Notes under the pieces: generated by a model
Database searches by the model: none
What the model saw: only the letters and a program-made list of their open reading frames with translations
What the model was told of the DNA's origin: nothing
Shown here: positions 1 to 5,372 of the stretch, piece by piece
How positions within the stretch are numbered: the stretch's first letter is position 1
How the letters are laid out: every line of letters begins with the position of its first letter
Position numbers and translations under genes: made by a program
From: Anaerolineales bacterium UBA3940
GTDB taxonomy: Bacteria > Chloroflexota > Anaerolineae > Aggregatilineales > UBA3940
Direction: 5' to 3'
Assembly: GCA_002385675.1 (NCBI GenBank)
Contig: DGDY01000209.1
Span: 1-7,156, forward strand
DNA length: 7,156 nucleotides

Positions 1-266
1 GGCACATTCAGGAGCAGCGTCACCAGGCCGACCGGCGTGCCGATCAGGTGGTGAGAAATGATGCCGATGCCGGTGATGCCGCCGGACACCACTTCGTTGG
101 GAACGAAGAACAGGTTGTTAGCCAGCGCCAGCACAACCGCGCCAAGCGTGATCGTGATGTAGTCGATGATGATCTGCCGCCAGCCGTTGCGGGCCACGTG
201 TGTGGCGAGGCGCTCCCGCAGGGCGGCAAGCGCATCAGATGGGGTTGGGGTTGAGGCGCGTCGCAT
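1..266 (-). CDS. YitT-family membrane protein, N-terminal part (cut by window edge)
   Basis: The minus strand is open from an ATG at 266 to the window edge, giving 88 codons with no stop. Residues 1-30 are a polar, Arg-rich cytoplasmic head. Residues about 32-54 are hydrophobic (IIIDYITITLGAVVLALANN), followed by NLFFVPNEVVSGGITGIGII and then GTPVGLVTLLLNV. This order, with N(L/F)F.VPN...GG.TGI followed by a G.PVGL...LN helix, is characteristic of the first two membrane segments of the YitT/DUF161 family. Full-length members have about five to six membrane helices and usually a C-terminal DUF2179 domain, all of which would lie off the left edge. Molecular function is poorly defined in the family. 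The start is supported by a purine-rich GGAGAGAG just upstream (about 269-277). It is divergently oriented from the DUF72 gene. Family assignment is confident, function unknown. Confidence 0.85.
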   Translation of the reverse strand, partial: MRRASTPTPSDALAALRERLATHVARNGWRQIIIDYITITLGAVVLALANNLFFVPNEVVSGGITGIGIISHHLIGTPVGLVTLLLNV

Positions 267-357
267 GCTCTCTCCGCTAATCCAGACTCAAACGTACCGG
301 CAAGACGTTACCCGTTCTGCAGGGAGAATGCAATACGATTTACGCCGTAAGGCCGCC

Positions 358-363
358 TATAAT
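358..363 (+). promoter_or_regulatory. Probable -10 box of the DUF72 gene
   Basis: A perfect TATAAT lies 37 bases upstream of the DUF72 start codon, which would place transcription initiation near 370 and give a leader of about 30 bases. No good -35 box sits 16-18 bases upstream (ACGATT at 335-340 is a poor match). The small inverted repeat TTAC-GCC-GTAA lies at about 340-350 in the spacer. Seen: the box and position. Inferred: promoter activity. Confidence 0.5.
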
Positions 364-400
364 CAGAGGTAGGGATGCGAGTAAAAGCGAGGCGGGGCGT

Positions 401-1234
401 ATGATCTACATCGGCACGAGCGGCTATTCTTACGACGATTGGGTGGGGCCCTTCTACCCGGAGGGCACGAAGAAGAACGATTTTCTCGACTTCTACCGGC
501 AGCACTTCGATACGACTGAGCTGAACTTCACCTACTACCGGATGCCGACCGCCGGGATGCTCCAGAACATCGGCAGCAAGGTGCAGCCGGGTTTTCTCTT
601 CGCGGTGAAAATGCCGGGTGAGATTACGCACGAGCGCGACGACGATCCGCTGCCGGCGATCCGCCAGTTTGTCGAGGCGCTGGTGCCGCTCAAGGAGGAG
701 AACAAGTTTGCGTGTGCTCTGGCGCAGTTTCCGACGAGCTTCCATGCCACGCCGGAGAACGAGGACTACCTGCGACGTCTACGCGAGGGGCTTGGCGACA
801 CGCGCGCGGTGATCGAGTTCCGCAACCGCGACTGGGTCACCGAGGACACGTTCGACTTGCTGTACGAGCACGGGTTCGGCTTCTGCTGCGTGGACCAGCC
901 GCAGTTCAAGAGCCTGATACCGCCTGTCGCCATCGCGACGAGCGAAGTAGCCTATGCACGCTTCCACGGGCGCAACTACAAGAAGTGGTGGCAGCACGAC
1001 GAGGCGTGGGAGCGCTACGACTACATGTACACGGCAGAGGAGCTTCAGGAGTGGGTGCCGCGCCTCAAGGCGCTTGACGAGCAGAAGGAAACCGCGCTCA
1101 CGCTCGTCTATATGAACAACCACTGGAAGGGGCAGGCGCCCGCGTCGGCCTCGCTGATGGGCGAGTTGTTGCAGGCGGCGGGCGCGGAACTCAGCCGCAC
1201 CCCACCGGATTTTCACCGGCAGTTTGAGCAGTAG
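401..1234 (+). CDS. DUF72 domain-containing protein (YecE family)
   Basis: This 277-residue protein spans a full DUF72 domain, whose usual length is about 230-280 residues. The N-terminal IGTSGYSYDDWVGPFYPEG (residues 4-22) is the family signature G.SG(W/Y).Y..W.G.FYP. It is followed by LNFTYYRMP (41-49), where most relatives have NSTFYR(L/M)P, then VIEFRNRDW (137-145, usual EFR...W) and ARFHGRNYKKWW (186-197, usual R.HGRN...Y). The VYMNNHWKGQAP block at 236-247 matches the usual (V/F)(F/Y)(N/M)NH..G.A region. DUF72 proteins have a TIM-barrel-like fold and no established reaction, although some relatives lie near DNA-repair or Fe-S genes. The start is preceded by GAGGCGGGG at about 389-397. 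The stop is only 11 bases from the stop of the convergent Pro-rich gene, so the two transcripts probably overlap at their 3' ends. Confidence 0.93.
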   Translation: MIYIGTSGYSYDDWVGPFYPEGTKKNDFLDFYRQHFDTTELNFTYYRMPTAGMLQNIGSKVQPGFLFAVKMPGEITHERDDDPLPAIRQFVEALVPLKEENKFACALAQFPTSFHATPENEDYLRRLREGLGDTRAVIEFRNRDWVTEDTFDLLYEHGFGFCCVDQPQFKSLIPPVAIATSEVAYARFHGRNYKKWWQHDEAWERYDYMYTAEELQEWVPRLKALDEQKETALTLVYMNNHWKGQAPASASLMGELLQAAGAELSRTPPDFHRQFEQ

Positions 1235-1245
1235 GGGGTCTCTAT

Positions 1246-1872
1246 CTACGGAGTGATGTTAATCTGCACGCCGGATGACTGGCCGCTGTCCGTCTCGCCG
1301 CCGCCCGGCTCGGTGCTCGGGGTTTCCCCGGGCGCTGACCCGTCGCCGGGGTCGGGTGTGGGCTCAGCGGGCTCCGGCGTGGATGACGGCGGAAGCTCGG
1401 TCGGGGCCGGTGAGTTGGTCGGTGGCACGGCGGTATCGGTCGGCATGGGGGAAGATTCGGTGGTCTGGCAGCTCTCGGCGCTCTCCTCGCACGGGTCGGG
1501 CGTGGGCTCGATCGGCGCAGCGGTCGGGCTGGGGGTGGGCATCGCCGTGAGGGTGGCAAGCTCCTCGGCCTCACGCGTGGGGAAGGATTCGCCCATGGTG
1601 ATGCGGTTGCCCTCGACCACGTCGTGGTCGCTGAAATAGGCTCCGCTCCGATCAGACTGGATAAACAGCGCCAGACTCCCGATCGTGACGAACAGCAGCA
1701 CAAGCAGATGAGCCAGCCGGCTCCACGATCGCCGGTGCTTCGTCTCGATCTCTCTTGGCTGCGGAGGGTTCCGGTCGTCGCCAGCACGGCGTGCAGGCGA
1801 GTGCCCTGGTAGCCGCCGCTCGGGTGATGTCTGCTCCTCCCCGCGAGTGGAGGGGAGTGAGTTACGGTTCAT
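1246..1872 (-). CDS. SipW-type signal-anchored, Pro/Thr/Ser-rich surface protein
   Basis: Predicted 208 residues. Residues 1-53 are polar and rich in Arg and Pro, 54-71 form a membrane segment (AHLLVLLFVTIGSLALFI), and SGAYFSDHDVVEGN (76-89) closely matches SGAYFSDQDVQTGN in the TasA-like protein of the same operon. This AYFSD block after an N-terminal helix is the hallmark of SipW-processed proteins. From about residue 112 to 200 the chain is low-complexity Pro/Thr/Ser/Glu/Gly (PTPSPT, EPTPDP, TPEPAEPTPDP), with two cysteines (128 and 135), and ends INITP. No folded domain is visible, so the tail may be a wall-spanning or glycosylated stalk. The open frame extends upstream to 2049, but that part is antisense-free shadow of sipW in another frame. 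The ATG at 1872 is chosen because it overlaps the sipW stop by 11 bases, which suggests translational coupling, and has AAGGGA upstream. Function beyond export is unknown. Confidence 0.75.
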   Translation of the reverse strand: MNRNSLPSTRGEEQTSPERRLPGHSPARRAGDDRNPPQPREIETKHRRSWSRLAHLLVLLFVTIGSLALFIQSDRSGAYFSDHDVVEGNRITMGESFPTREAEELATLTAMPTPSPTAAPIEPTPDPCEESAESCQTTESSPMPTDTAVPPTNSPAPTELPPSSTPEPAEPTPDPGDGSAPGETPSTEPGGGETDSGQSSGVQINITP

Positions 1873-2446
1873 TACGGTCAGTCCCTTGCGTTCCTTGAAT
1901 GGCGTCAAGGGCTTTGTTGGCTTGAATATTGATGTGCCCCAGCAGCGGAATCCGCAGCTTGACCACACCGATGATCCTGTAATTCGTCCTGCTGAAGTCG
2001 TCCGGCTGCAAGTTCGCGTCACCCTTGAACATGCGCCGTCCATTCTCATCGTAGCCCAGGTAGCGATGCGTCACAATAGCATCTTCTACCTGCAGGGTGA
2101 CGATCGTGCCCTCCTCGATCGCGCGCGGGGGGCGGGTGATCACCACAAGGTCGCCGTACTTCAGCGTCGGCGACATGCTGTTCCCCTCGATGGTAATGAC
2201 TTTGTACCATCGATTAGGAATCGAACCATACGCGATGAATACCAACAGTAGGATAATGCCGTACATCAGCACGCTACCGGTCTTCTTCAGCGCGCTGATG
2301 ATCTGATCCCGATGGGCGCTAAGGGTCTCTGTGACCCTTCCCTGCAGCTTTCTCAGCCGTTCCATTGGGGAGGTGAGGTCAGGCTTCTCGTTGGTAGCAT
2401 TGATCGGCTTTGAGATGTACGGACGGACAGGATCAGTGCGTTCCAC
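1862..2446 (-). CDS. sipW: SipW-type signal peptidase I (S26B, ER/archaeal type)
   Basis: This 194-residue membrane serine peptidase would remove signal peptides from exported proteins at the outer face of the cytoplasmic membrane. It has a polar N-terminal extension (1-56), one membrane helix (about 57-75), then the catalytic-serine motif EGNSMSPTLKYGDLVVI (87-103; Ser90). VTHRYL (125-130; His127) is the His that replaces Lys of ordinary bacterial LepB enzymes. KGDAN (141-145; Asp143) is the S26B aspartate box. RIIGVVKLRIPLLG (157-170) matches the end of the fold. Relatives such as Bacillus SipW usually have a hydrophobic C-terminal helix, but here the tail (171-194) is polar. The start is GTG at 2446, supported by GGGGAGA about 7 bases upstream; the internal ATG at 2365 has no ribosome-binding site. 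It lies between two proteins with SipW-type cleavage motifs, which are its likely substrates. In Bacillus, SipW processes TasA and TapA. Confidence 0.92.
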   Translation of the reverse strand: MERTDPVRPYISKPINATNEKPDLTSPMERLRKLQGRVTETLSAHRDQIISALKKTGSVLMYGIILLLVFIAYGSIPNRWYKVITIEGNSMSPTLKYGDLVVITRPPRAIEEGTIVTLQVEDAIVTHRYLGYDENGRRMFKGDANLQPDDFSRTNYRIIGVVKLRIPLLGHINIQANKALDAIQGTQGTDRNEP

Positions 2447-2488
2447 GAGAGCGTCTCCCCGGATTCAAGCGAGCATGATCGACGGGCA

Positions 2489-2510
2489 GGGGGCACACGA
2501 AGGCGCCCCC
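2489..2510 (-). promoter_or_regulatory. Intercistronic hairpin between the TasA-like gene and sipW
   Basis: On the minus strand GGGGGCGC and GTGCCCCC can pair (8 bp with one G-U) around a 6-base loop. It sits in the 97-base gap between the TasA-like stop and the sipW GTG. No run of T follows, so it is not a clear intrinsic terminator. It could instead attenuate transcription or protect the upstream message, making more structural protein than protease. That role is inferred. Confidence 0.4.
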
Positions 2511-2543
2511 CGCGCCCTTCCAGATGATCCCCGGTCTATAAGA

Positions 2544-3098
2544 CTACCAGCCCGGGTTCGATGCCTGGGTCGAGTCGGCGATAATCGCGAAATCGACGGA
2601 CTCCCCCCTCAAGTTGTTGCCGATCGAAGCCGCAGGCGTATAGGTAAAGCGCCACATCGCCGAGTAGTTCGGCGACATCTTGGCCATCCAGCCGGCATTG
2701 CAGTTCCCCGGGTGGATGTCCATGTTCTTCAGCCACCCATTGTAGCACGCGCGCCAGGACCTGCCGCTATCGGTCGAAACCTCAGCCGTTACCCAGATCA
2801 GTTCATACAACTCCTGGCTGCCACCGGTATGTGCGGCGCTCAGACGATACTTGATGTCCAGGCTTGTTGTTCCTGGGTCGCTGAAGAACGTCAACTCCTG
2901 CGTGCCTGCCACCACCCCCGGCTGTGCGCTCTGGACGACGAACGGAGACGCGGGCTGCCACCGGGGGTCGAGGACGCCCAGGTTTACGGCGTTGCCCGTC
3001 TGCACATCCTGGTCGGAGAAGTACGCGCCACTGGTGACTGTGCCAAACACCATTATGCCGAGGAGAAGAAGGGCGAAAAACGGCAAATACTTATTCAT
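2544..3098 (-). CDS. TasA/CalY-like secreted protein with SipW-type signal peptide
   Basis: The 184-residue protein starts with a short SipW-type signal: MNKY, a hydrophobic stretch (5-21), then TSGAYFSDQDVQTGN (22-36), with likely cleavage just before Tyr26. The mature part (about 159 residues) looks like an all-beta domain: GVLDPRWQP, TQELTFFSDPGTTSLDIKYRLSA (67-89), YELIWVTAEVSTDSG (98-112), a possible disulfide between Cys118 and Cys133, and the ending VDFAIIADSTQASNP (168-182). That ending resembles the C-terminal strand of TasA/camelysin (CalY) proteins. There is no HExxH, so a structural role is more likely than protease activity. Family members form extracellular fibres or surface coats in Firmicutes; fibre formation here is inference. 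The ATG is preceded by GGGAG at 3106-3110 with good spacing. It is the first gene of the operon with sipW and the Pro-rich protein. Confidence 0.8.
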   Translation of the reverse strand: MNKYLPFFALLLLGIMVFGTVTSGAYFSDQDVQTGNAVNLGVLDPRWQPASPFVVQSAQPGVVAGTQELTFFSDPGTTSLDIKYRLSAAHTGGSQELYELIWVTAEVSTDSGRSWRACYNGWLKNMDIHPGNCNAGWMAKMSPNYSAMWRFTYTPAASIGNNLRGESVDFAIIADSTQASNPGW

Positions 3099-3152
3099 TT
3101 AATTTCTCCCATAGTTATGAATATGTAATGTCTGGCTGGCGCAAAGAACGTG

Positions 3153-3158
3153 TACAAT
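3153..3158 (+). promoter_or_regulatory. Possible -10 box (TACAAT) for a plus-strand transcript
   Basis: TACAAT matches the -10 consensus at five of six positions, and a transcript from it would start near 3165, just before the outer arm of the inverted repeat at 3168-3176. The -35 region (about 3130-3135, GTCTGG) is a poor match, so the call rests on position and the -10 box only. Confidence 0.25.
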
Positions 3159-3164
3159 AAACAT

Positions 3165-3300
3165 AAGACAACCATGATCCAAGCATGTGCGCCTATCATG
3201 TCAGAGCCGGGCGGCAAGTGGTGAATTGGCCGTTCCCCCTCTTGAGCCCGGTGCCATGGTTGTTGGTTGGCGTCGGCGCGGGCAGCGCCGGCGCTTTGTT
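3165..3300 (+). ncRNA. Candidate structured small RNA ending in a terminator-like hairpin
   Basis: Seen directly: ACAACCATG (3168-3176) is the exact reverse complement of CATGGTTGT (3255-3263). Nested inside, CCGGGC (3207-3212) pairs with GCCCGG (3246-3251), and CATGAT/ATCATG (about 3173-3200) offers a further, competing hairpin. Six bases after the outer arm begins a 10-bp GC-rich hairpin followed by TTTGTTAT. A -10-like TACAAT precedes it. Together this has the outline of an independent transcript of about 135 bases. It matches no RNA family I recognise. Alternative: on the minus strand, TATAAC (3303-3298) could start a leader for the SipW operon that folds through the same repeats, with the GC hairpin at its 5' end. 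Both readings are inference. Confidence 0.3.
3270..3300 (+). terminator. Terminator-like GC hairpin with trailing T-rich stretch
   Basis: GCGTCGGCGC (3270-3279) pairs with GCGCCGGCGC (3285-3294), 10 bp with one G-U pair, around the loop GGGCA, and is followed by TTTGTT (3295-3300). The polarity suits a plus-strand transcript, yet no plus-strand gene lies upstream before the DUF72 gene. On the minus strand no T tract follows the stem. Confidence 0.45.
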
Positions 3301-3311
3301 ATAAAATGATG

Positions 3312-3331
3312 TCAGTCTAAATCAGTCTAAA
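3312..3331. repeat. Perfect tandem 10-mer duplication (TCAGTCTAAA x2)
   Basis: TCAGTCTAAA occurs twice head to tail with no mismatch. One copy per helical turn suits binding of a protein to the same DNA face. It lies about 215 bases upstream of the TasA-like start and immediately beyond the minus-strand TATAAC. Regulatory role is inferred; it could be a chance duplication. Confidence 0.4.
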
Positions 3332-3577
3332 ATAAACGCCCCTGACACACTGCCTCCTTTAACTTGCAGCGGCCACGACGATGCACGATAGAGAATGAAA
3401 ATGAGGATAGCGCAGGCGGGGTGAGGAGTGGGGATGGTATTAGGTGACGGCGTCTGTGCACGACACCGCGCCATACGGCGCTTGCCGCTGGCGCGAGAAG
3501 GCATACTCGGTTGTACTGGAATGATGCTGGCTCTCCAAGAAGAATGCGCCTGCCCACCCCAGGTGCATGAATGATGT

Positions 3578-3612
3578 GTTCCCCTGCCCCTAGCTCGGGG
3601 AACCAGTCTTTT
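3578..3612 (+). other. Weak hairpin with nearby T-rich stretch in the GalU-like gene leader region
   Basis: GTTCCCC (3578-3584) pairs exactly with GGGGAAC (3597-3603) over a 12-base loop, and TCTTTT follows at 3607-3612. It resembles a weak plus-strand terminator or attenuator about 110 bases upstream of the GalU-like start. The stem is short, so the significance is uncertain. Confidence 0.25.
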
Positions 3613-3722
3613 CCTTCATTATACGGCTTTGATAAGGTGCGTCAACAGGGGCACGGCATGGCGCGGCCCGGCGCAGACTGTTATCCTCAGCGCGGCGACA
3701 CGATAGCAGGGAGAGGAGCAGG

Positions 3723-4622
3723 ATGCAAACAGGTACGGTGCGCAAGGCGGTCATCCCGGCGGCGGGGTTCGGTACGCGGCTGTTCCCCGCGACGCGCGTG
3801 GTGCAGAAGGCGCTGCTGCCAGTGCCCGATGGGCGCGGCGGGCTTGCCCCTGCCGTGCAGATGATTGCCGAGGAGGCACTTGCCGGAGGTGTCGAGACCG
3901 TCATCATTGTCGTCCGCGCGGAGGACCTGCCCGCGTTCCGTGCGCTGTTCCACGAGCCGCTGCCCGGCGATCTCCTGAGCCGCCTGCCAGCCGCCGGGCA
4001 GGAGAGCGCGCGGCGGCTGCTCGACATCGGGCGGCATGTCGAGCTGGTCGTCCAGCCCCGGCAGGACGGGCTTGGCGATGCGGTGTACTGTGCGCGGGAG
4101 ACGGTCGGCGGCGAGCCTTTTCTGCTGCTGCTCGGCGACCGGGTTTACCGCTCCCGCACGCGGACGCCGTGCGCCCGCCAGCTTGTCGATGCCTTCACAC
4201 GGGGCGGGTGCAGCGCCGTGAGTCTGTACCCCGTGCCCGCCGCCGAGGTCGAGCGGCGCGGGCTGGCGGCGGGGCGCTGGCTGGAGCCGGGCCGGCTCAT
4301 CGAGGTGAGCGCCTTCGCCGAGAAGCCGACGCCGCAGGTGGCGCGGGAGCGCCTGCGCATGCCGGGCCTCCCCGGAGATGGGTTCCTCGCGCTGTTCGGC
4401 CAGTACGTGCTGGAGCCGCAGATCTTCCACTACCTCGAAGAGAGCATTGCCGCAGGCGCACGGGAGCGCGGTGAGTTTCAGATCACCACGGCGCTTGACC
4501 GGCTGTGCGCCGAACGTGGCTGCCTGGGGCTGCTCGTCGAAGGGGACAGCTACGACATCGGCAGCGTGGAGGGCTATCTGCACACGCTGCAGGTGTTGGG
4601 TTCCCGCCATCACCGCGAATGA
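3723..4622 (+). CDS. galU: GalU-like sugar-1-phosphate nucleotidyltransferase (probable UTP-glucose-1-phosphate uridylyltransferase)
   Basis: The 299-residue protein is the length of bacterial GalU, which makes UDP-glucose from UTP and glucose-1-phosphate in the cytoplasm for glycan synthesis. The nucleotide-binding signature is KAVIPAAGFGTRLFPAT (8-24), followed by KALLPVPD (29-36). QPRQDGLGDAVYCA (111-124) matches the GalU VRQG.A.GLGHAVLCA block. GD (138-139) takes the place of the metal-binding LPD. FAEKPTP (198-204) carries the EKP lysine, and GQYVL (226-230), GEFQITTALDRL (250-261) and SYDIGSVEGY (276-285) match GRYVL, DEIQLTDAIDML and the C-terminal D.G...GY. Departures include Gln28 where GalU has Pro and absence of the usual AYG...D block, so sugar or nucleotide specificity could differ. 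A strong GGGAGAGGAG precedes the ATG. No sugar-pathway gene is adjacent. Confidence 0.82.
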   Translation: MQTGTVRKAVIPAAGFGTRLFPATRVVQKALLPVPDGRGGLAPAVQMIAEEALAGGVETVIIVVRAEDLPAFRALFHEPLPGDLLSRLPAAGQESARRLLDIGRHVELVVQPRQDGLGDAVYCARETVGGEPFLLLLGDRVYRSRTRTPCARQLVDAFTRGGCSAVSLYPVPAAEVERRGLAAGRWLEPGRLIEVSAFAEKPTPQVARERLRMPGLPGDGFLALFGQYVLEPQIFHYLEESIAAGARERGEFQITTALDRLCAERGCLGLLVEGDSYDIGSVEGYLHTLQVLGSRHHRE

Positions 4623-4637
4623 GCCTCGCGCCTTTTT
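4614..4637 (+). terminator. Possible weak intrinsic terminator at the end of the GalU-like gene
   Basis: CGCGA (4614-4618) and TCGCG (4626-4630) can form a 5-bp stem spanning the stop codon, followed by CCTTTTT. The stem is short and the T run is only five, so termination may be partial. Confidence 0.3.
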
Positions 4638-4698
4638 GTGTGCCGCTCCAGCGGGAGGTAAGGAGCTATCCTACTGTGCGCCGCGCGGGCACAGGGAT

Positions 4699-4704
4699 TA
4701 TACT
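4699..4704 (+). promoter_or_regulatory. Possible -10 box of the FHA gene
   Basis: TATACT lies 70 bases upstream of the FHA start codon in the 152-base gap after the GalU-like gene. No convincing -35 box is visible at the correct distance, so this is tentative. Confidence 0.28.
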
Positions 4705-4774
4705 TGGTCAGAACGGGTGCCGTGCGCTCGACAGGCGCGCAAACCGCTCCCTGTGACAGCGAGCGAGGGGTCCG

Positions 4775-5290
4775 ATGGAGCCGAAGCACACAACTCACCT
4801 CAACTGGGATATCGACAACGACGCCTTCCTCAGCCTGACAAAGTGGCCCCGGCGCGAGCCAGAGGAGCAGTTTCAGATCGTGCCTGCGTCGGCCCGCTGC
4901 GCCAACGGCGATGAGGAGGGCTCCGGTCGCCGGTACTGGCGCGTGATCCTCACCCCCGTCGGCGTGACGGGCAGGCCCATGCCGCTGGAGATCCGGGGGG
5001 ATGTGGTGATTGGCTCGCACCGCGAGTCGAACGACCGGCTCGACGTGAACATCTGCGCCTGGCGCGGCTACGATCACGGCGTAAGCCGGCGGCATATCAT
5101 GCTGCGCCCCAGCCGCCACAAGCTCTTTGTGATGGACCTGCGCAGCACGAACGGCACGCACATCAACGGCCTGCCGCTTGGTGTCGGCTGGGCCTACGCC
5201 CTGAAAGACGGCGACCTGATGACGCTCGGGCGGCTGCACATCCGCGTGCGGATCGTGCAGGAGGCCAGCAATGGCACGCCGGAGAAGTAG
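4775..5290 (+). CDS. FHA domain-containing protein
   Basis: This 171-residue soluble protein has a polar N-terminal region of about 70 residues and a C-terminal forkhead-associated domain (about 72-162), a phosphothreonine-peptide binding module. Visible signature elements are VVIGS (77-81, where most have IGR), DVNI (90-93), GVSRRHIML (102-110, the S..H core), LFVMDLRSTNGTHING (117-132, the (D/N)..STNGT.(V/I)NG block) and L.DGD...LG (143-152). No kinase, phosphatase or secretion domain is attached and none is encoded in the window, so partner and pathway are unknown. Such small FHA proteins often act as phospho-dependent adaptors under Ser/Thr kinases. The ATG at 4775 has GAGGGG at 4765-4770. 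It ends facing the aldolase gene across a shared terminator. Confidence 0.9.
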   Translation: MEPKHTTHLNWDIDNDAFLSLTKWPRREPEEQFQIVPASARCANGDEEGSGRRYWRVILTPVGVTGRPMPLEIRGDVVIGSHRESNDRLDVNICAWRGYDHGVSRRHIMLRPSRHKLFVMDLRSTNGTHINGLPLGVGWAYALKDGDLMTLGRLHIRVRIVQEASNGTPEK

Positions 5291-5323
5291 CGCACCCGTG
5301 CAAGCGCACCAGTGGTAAAGATA

Positions 5324-5352
5324 AGCGCCCTCCCCACACCGGGGAGGGCGCT
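5324..5352. terminator. Bidirectional intrinsic terminator between the FHA gene and the aldolase gene
   Basis: AGCGCCCTCCCC and GGGGAGGGCGCT form a perfect 12-bp stem with the loop ACACC. It sits between convergent stops (5290 plus strand, 5373 minus strand). T-rich sequence follows on both strands: TCTGTGTT on plus, TTATCTTT on minus, the latter being the better tail. Confidence 0.88.
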
Positions 5353-5372
5353 CTGTGTTAGCGGGATGGATG

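Larger units (their letters stand above)
3099..3722. other. Long non-coding interval between the SipW operon and the GalU-like gene
   Basis: No reading frame in these 624 bases looks like a real gene; those present are short, have odd composition and match no recognisable family. The left third (about 3110-3180) is AT-rich and must contain control signals of the minus-strand operon. The part at 3165-3300 contains nested inverted repeats and a strong GC hairpin, described separately. A perfect tandem 10-mer follows at 3312-3331. From 3332 to 3577 I see only a small GCGCC/GGCGC hairpin (3468-3481). A 7-bp hairpin with a nearby T-rich stretch lies at 3578-3612. The segment 3613-3722 is the leader of the GalU-like gene, without a clear promoter. 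Confidence 0.6.

Noticed and set aside
1873..2049. Upstream extension of the Pro-rich protein by 59 codons to an ATG at 2049
   Set aside because: The extension overlaps sipW in another frame, and its Cys/Arg/Ser-rich composition looks like a shadow. The ATG at 1872 has an SD and couples to the sipW stop.
2544..3098. Reading the TasA-like protein as a camelysin-type metalloprotease
   Set aside because: There is no HExxH or other zinc-binding motif in the sequence; a structural role is better supported.
2331..3128. Plus-strand open frame of 265 codons across the TasA-like gene and sipW start
   Set aside because: It covers the antisense of two motif-supported genes and lacks a ribosome-binding site or family resemblance.
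3322..3361. A strong Shine-Dalgarno-like AAAGGAGG on the minus strand followed by GTG and an 8-codon frame
   Set aside because: The frame (SGAFILD-like) ends after eight codons and has no downstream gene close enough to be a leader peptide target; probably chance.
3327..3557. Short minus-strand frames in the gap before the GalU-like gene
   Set aside because: About 60-76 codons, no family resemblance and Arg-rich composition; nothing supports translation.
3687..4613. Long open frame (308 codons) on the minus strand opposite the GalU-like gene
   Set aside because: It is antisense to a gene with clear family motifs; its translation is Arg/Pro/Ala/Gln-rich without recognisable domains, as expected from GC-rich codon bias.
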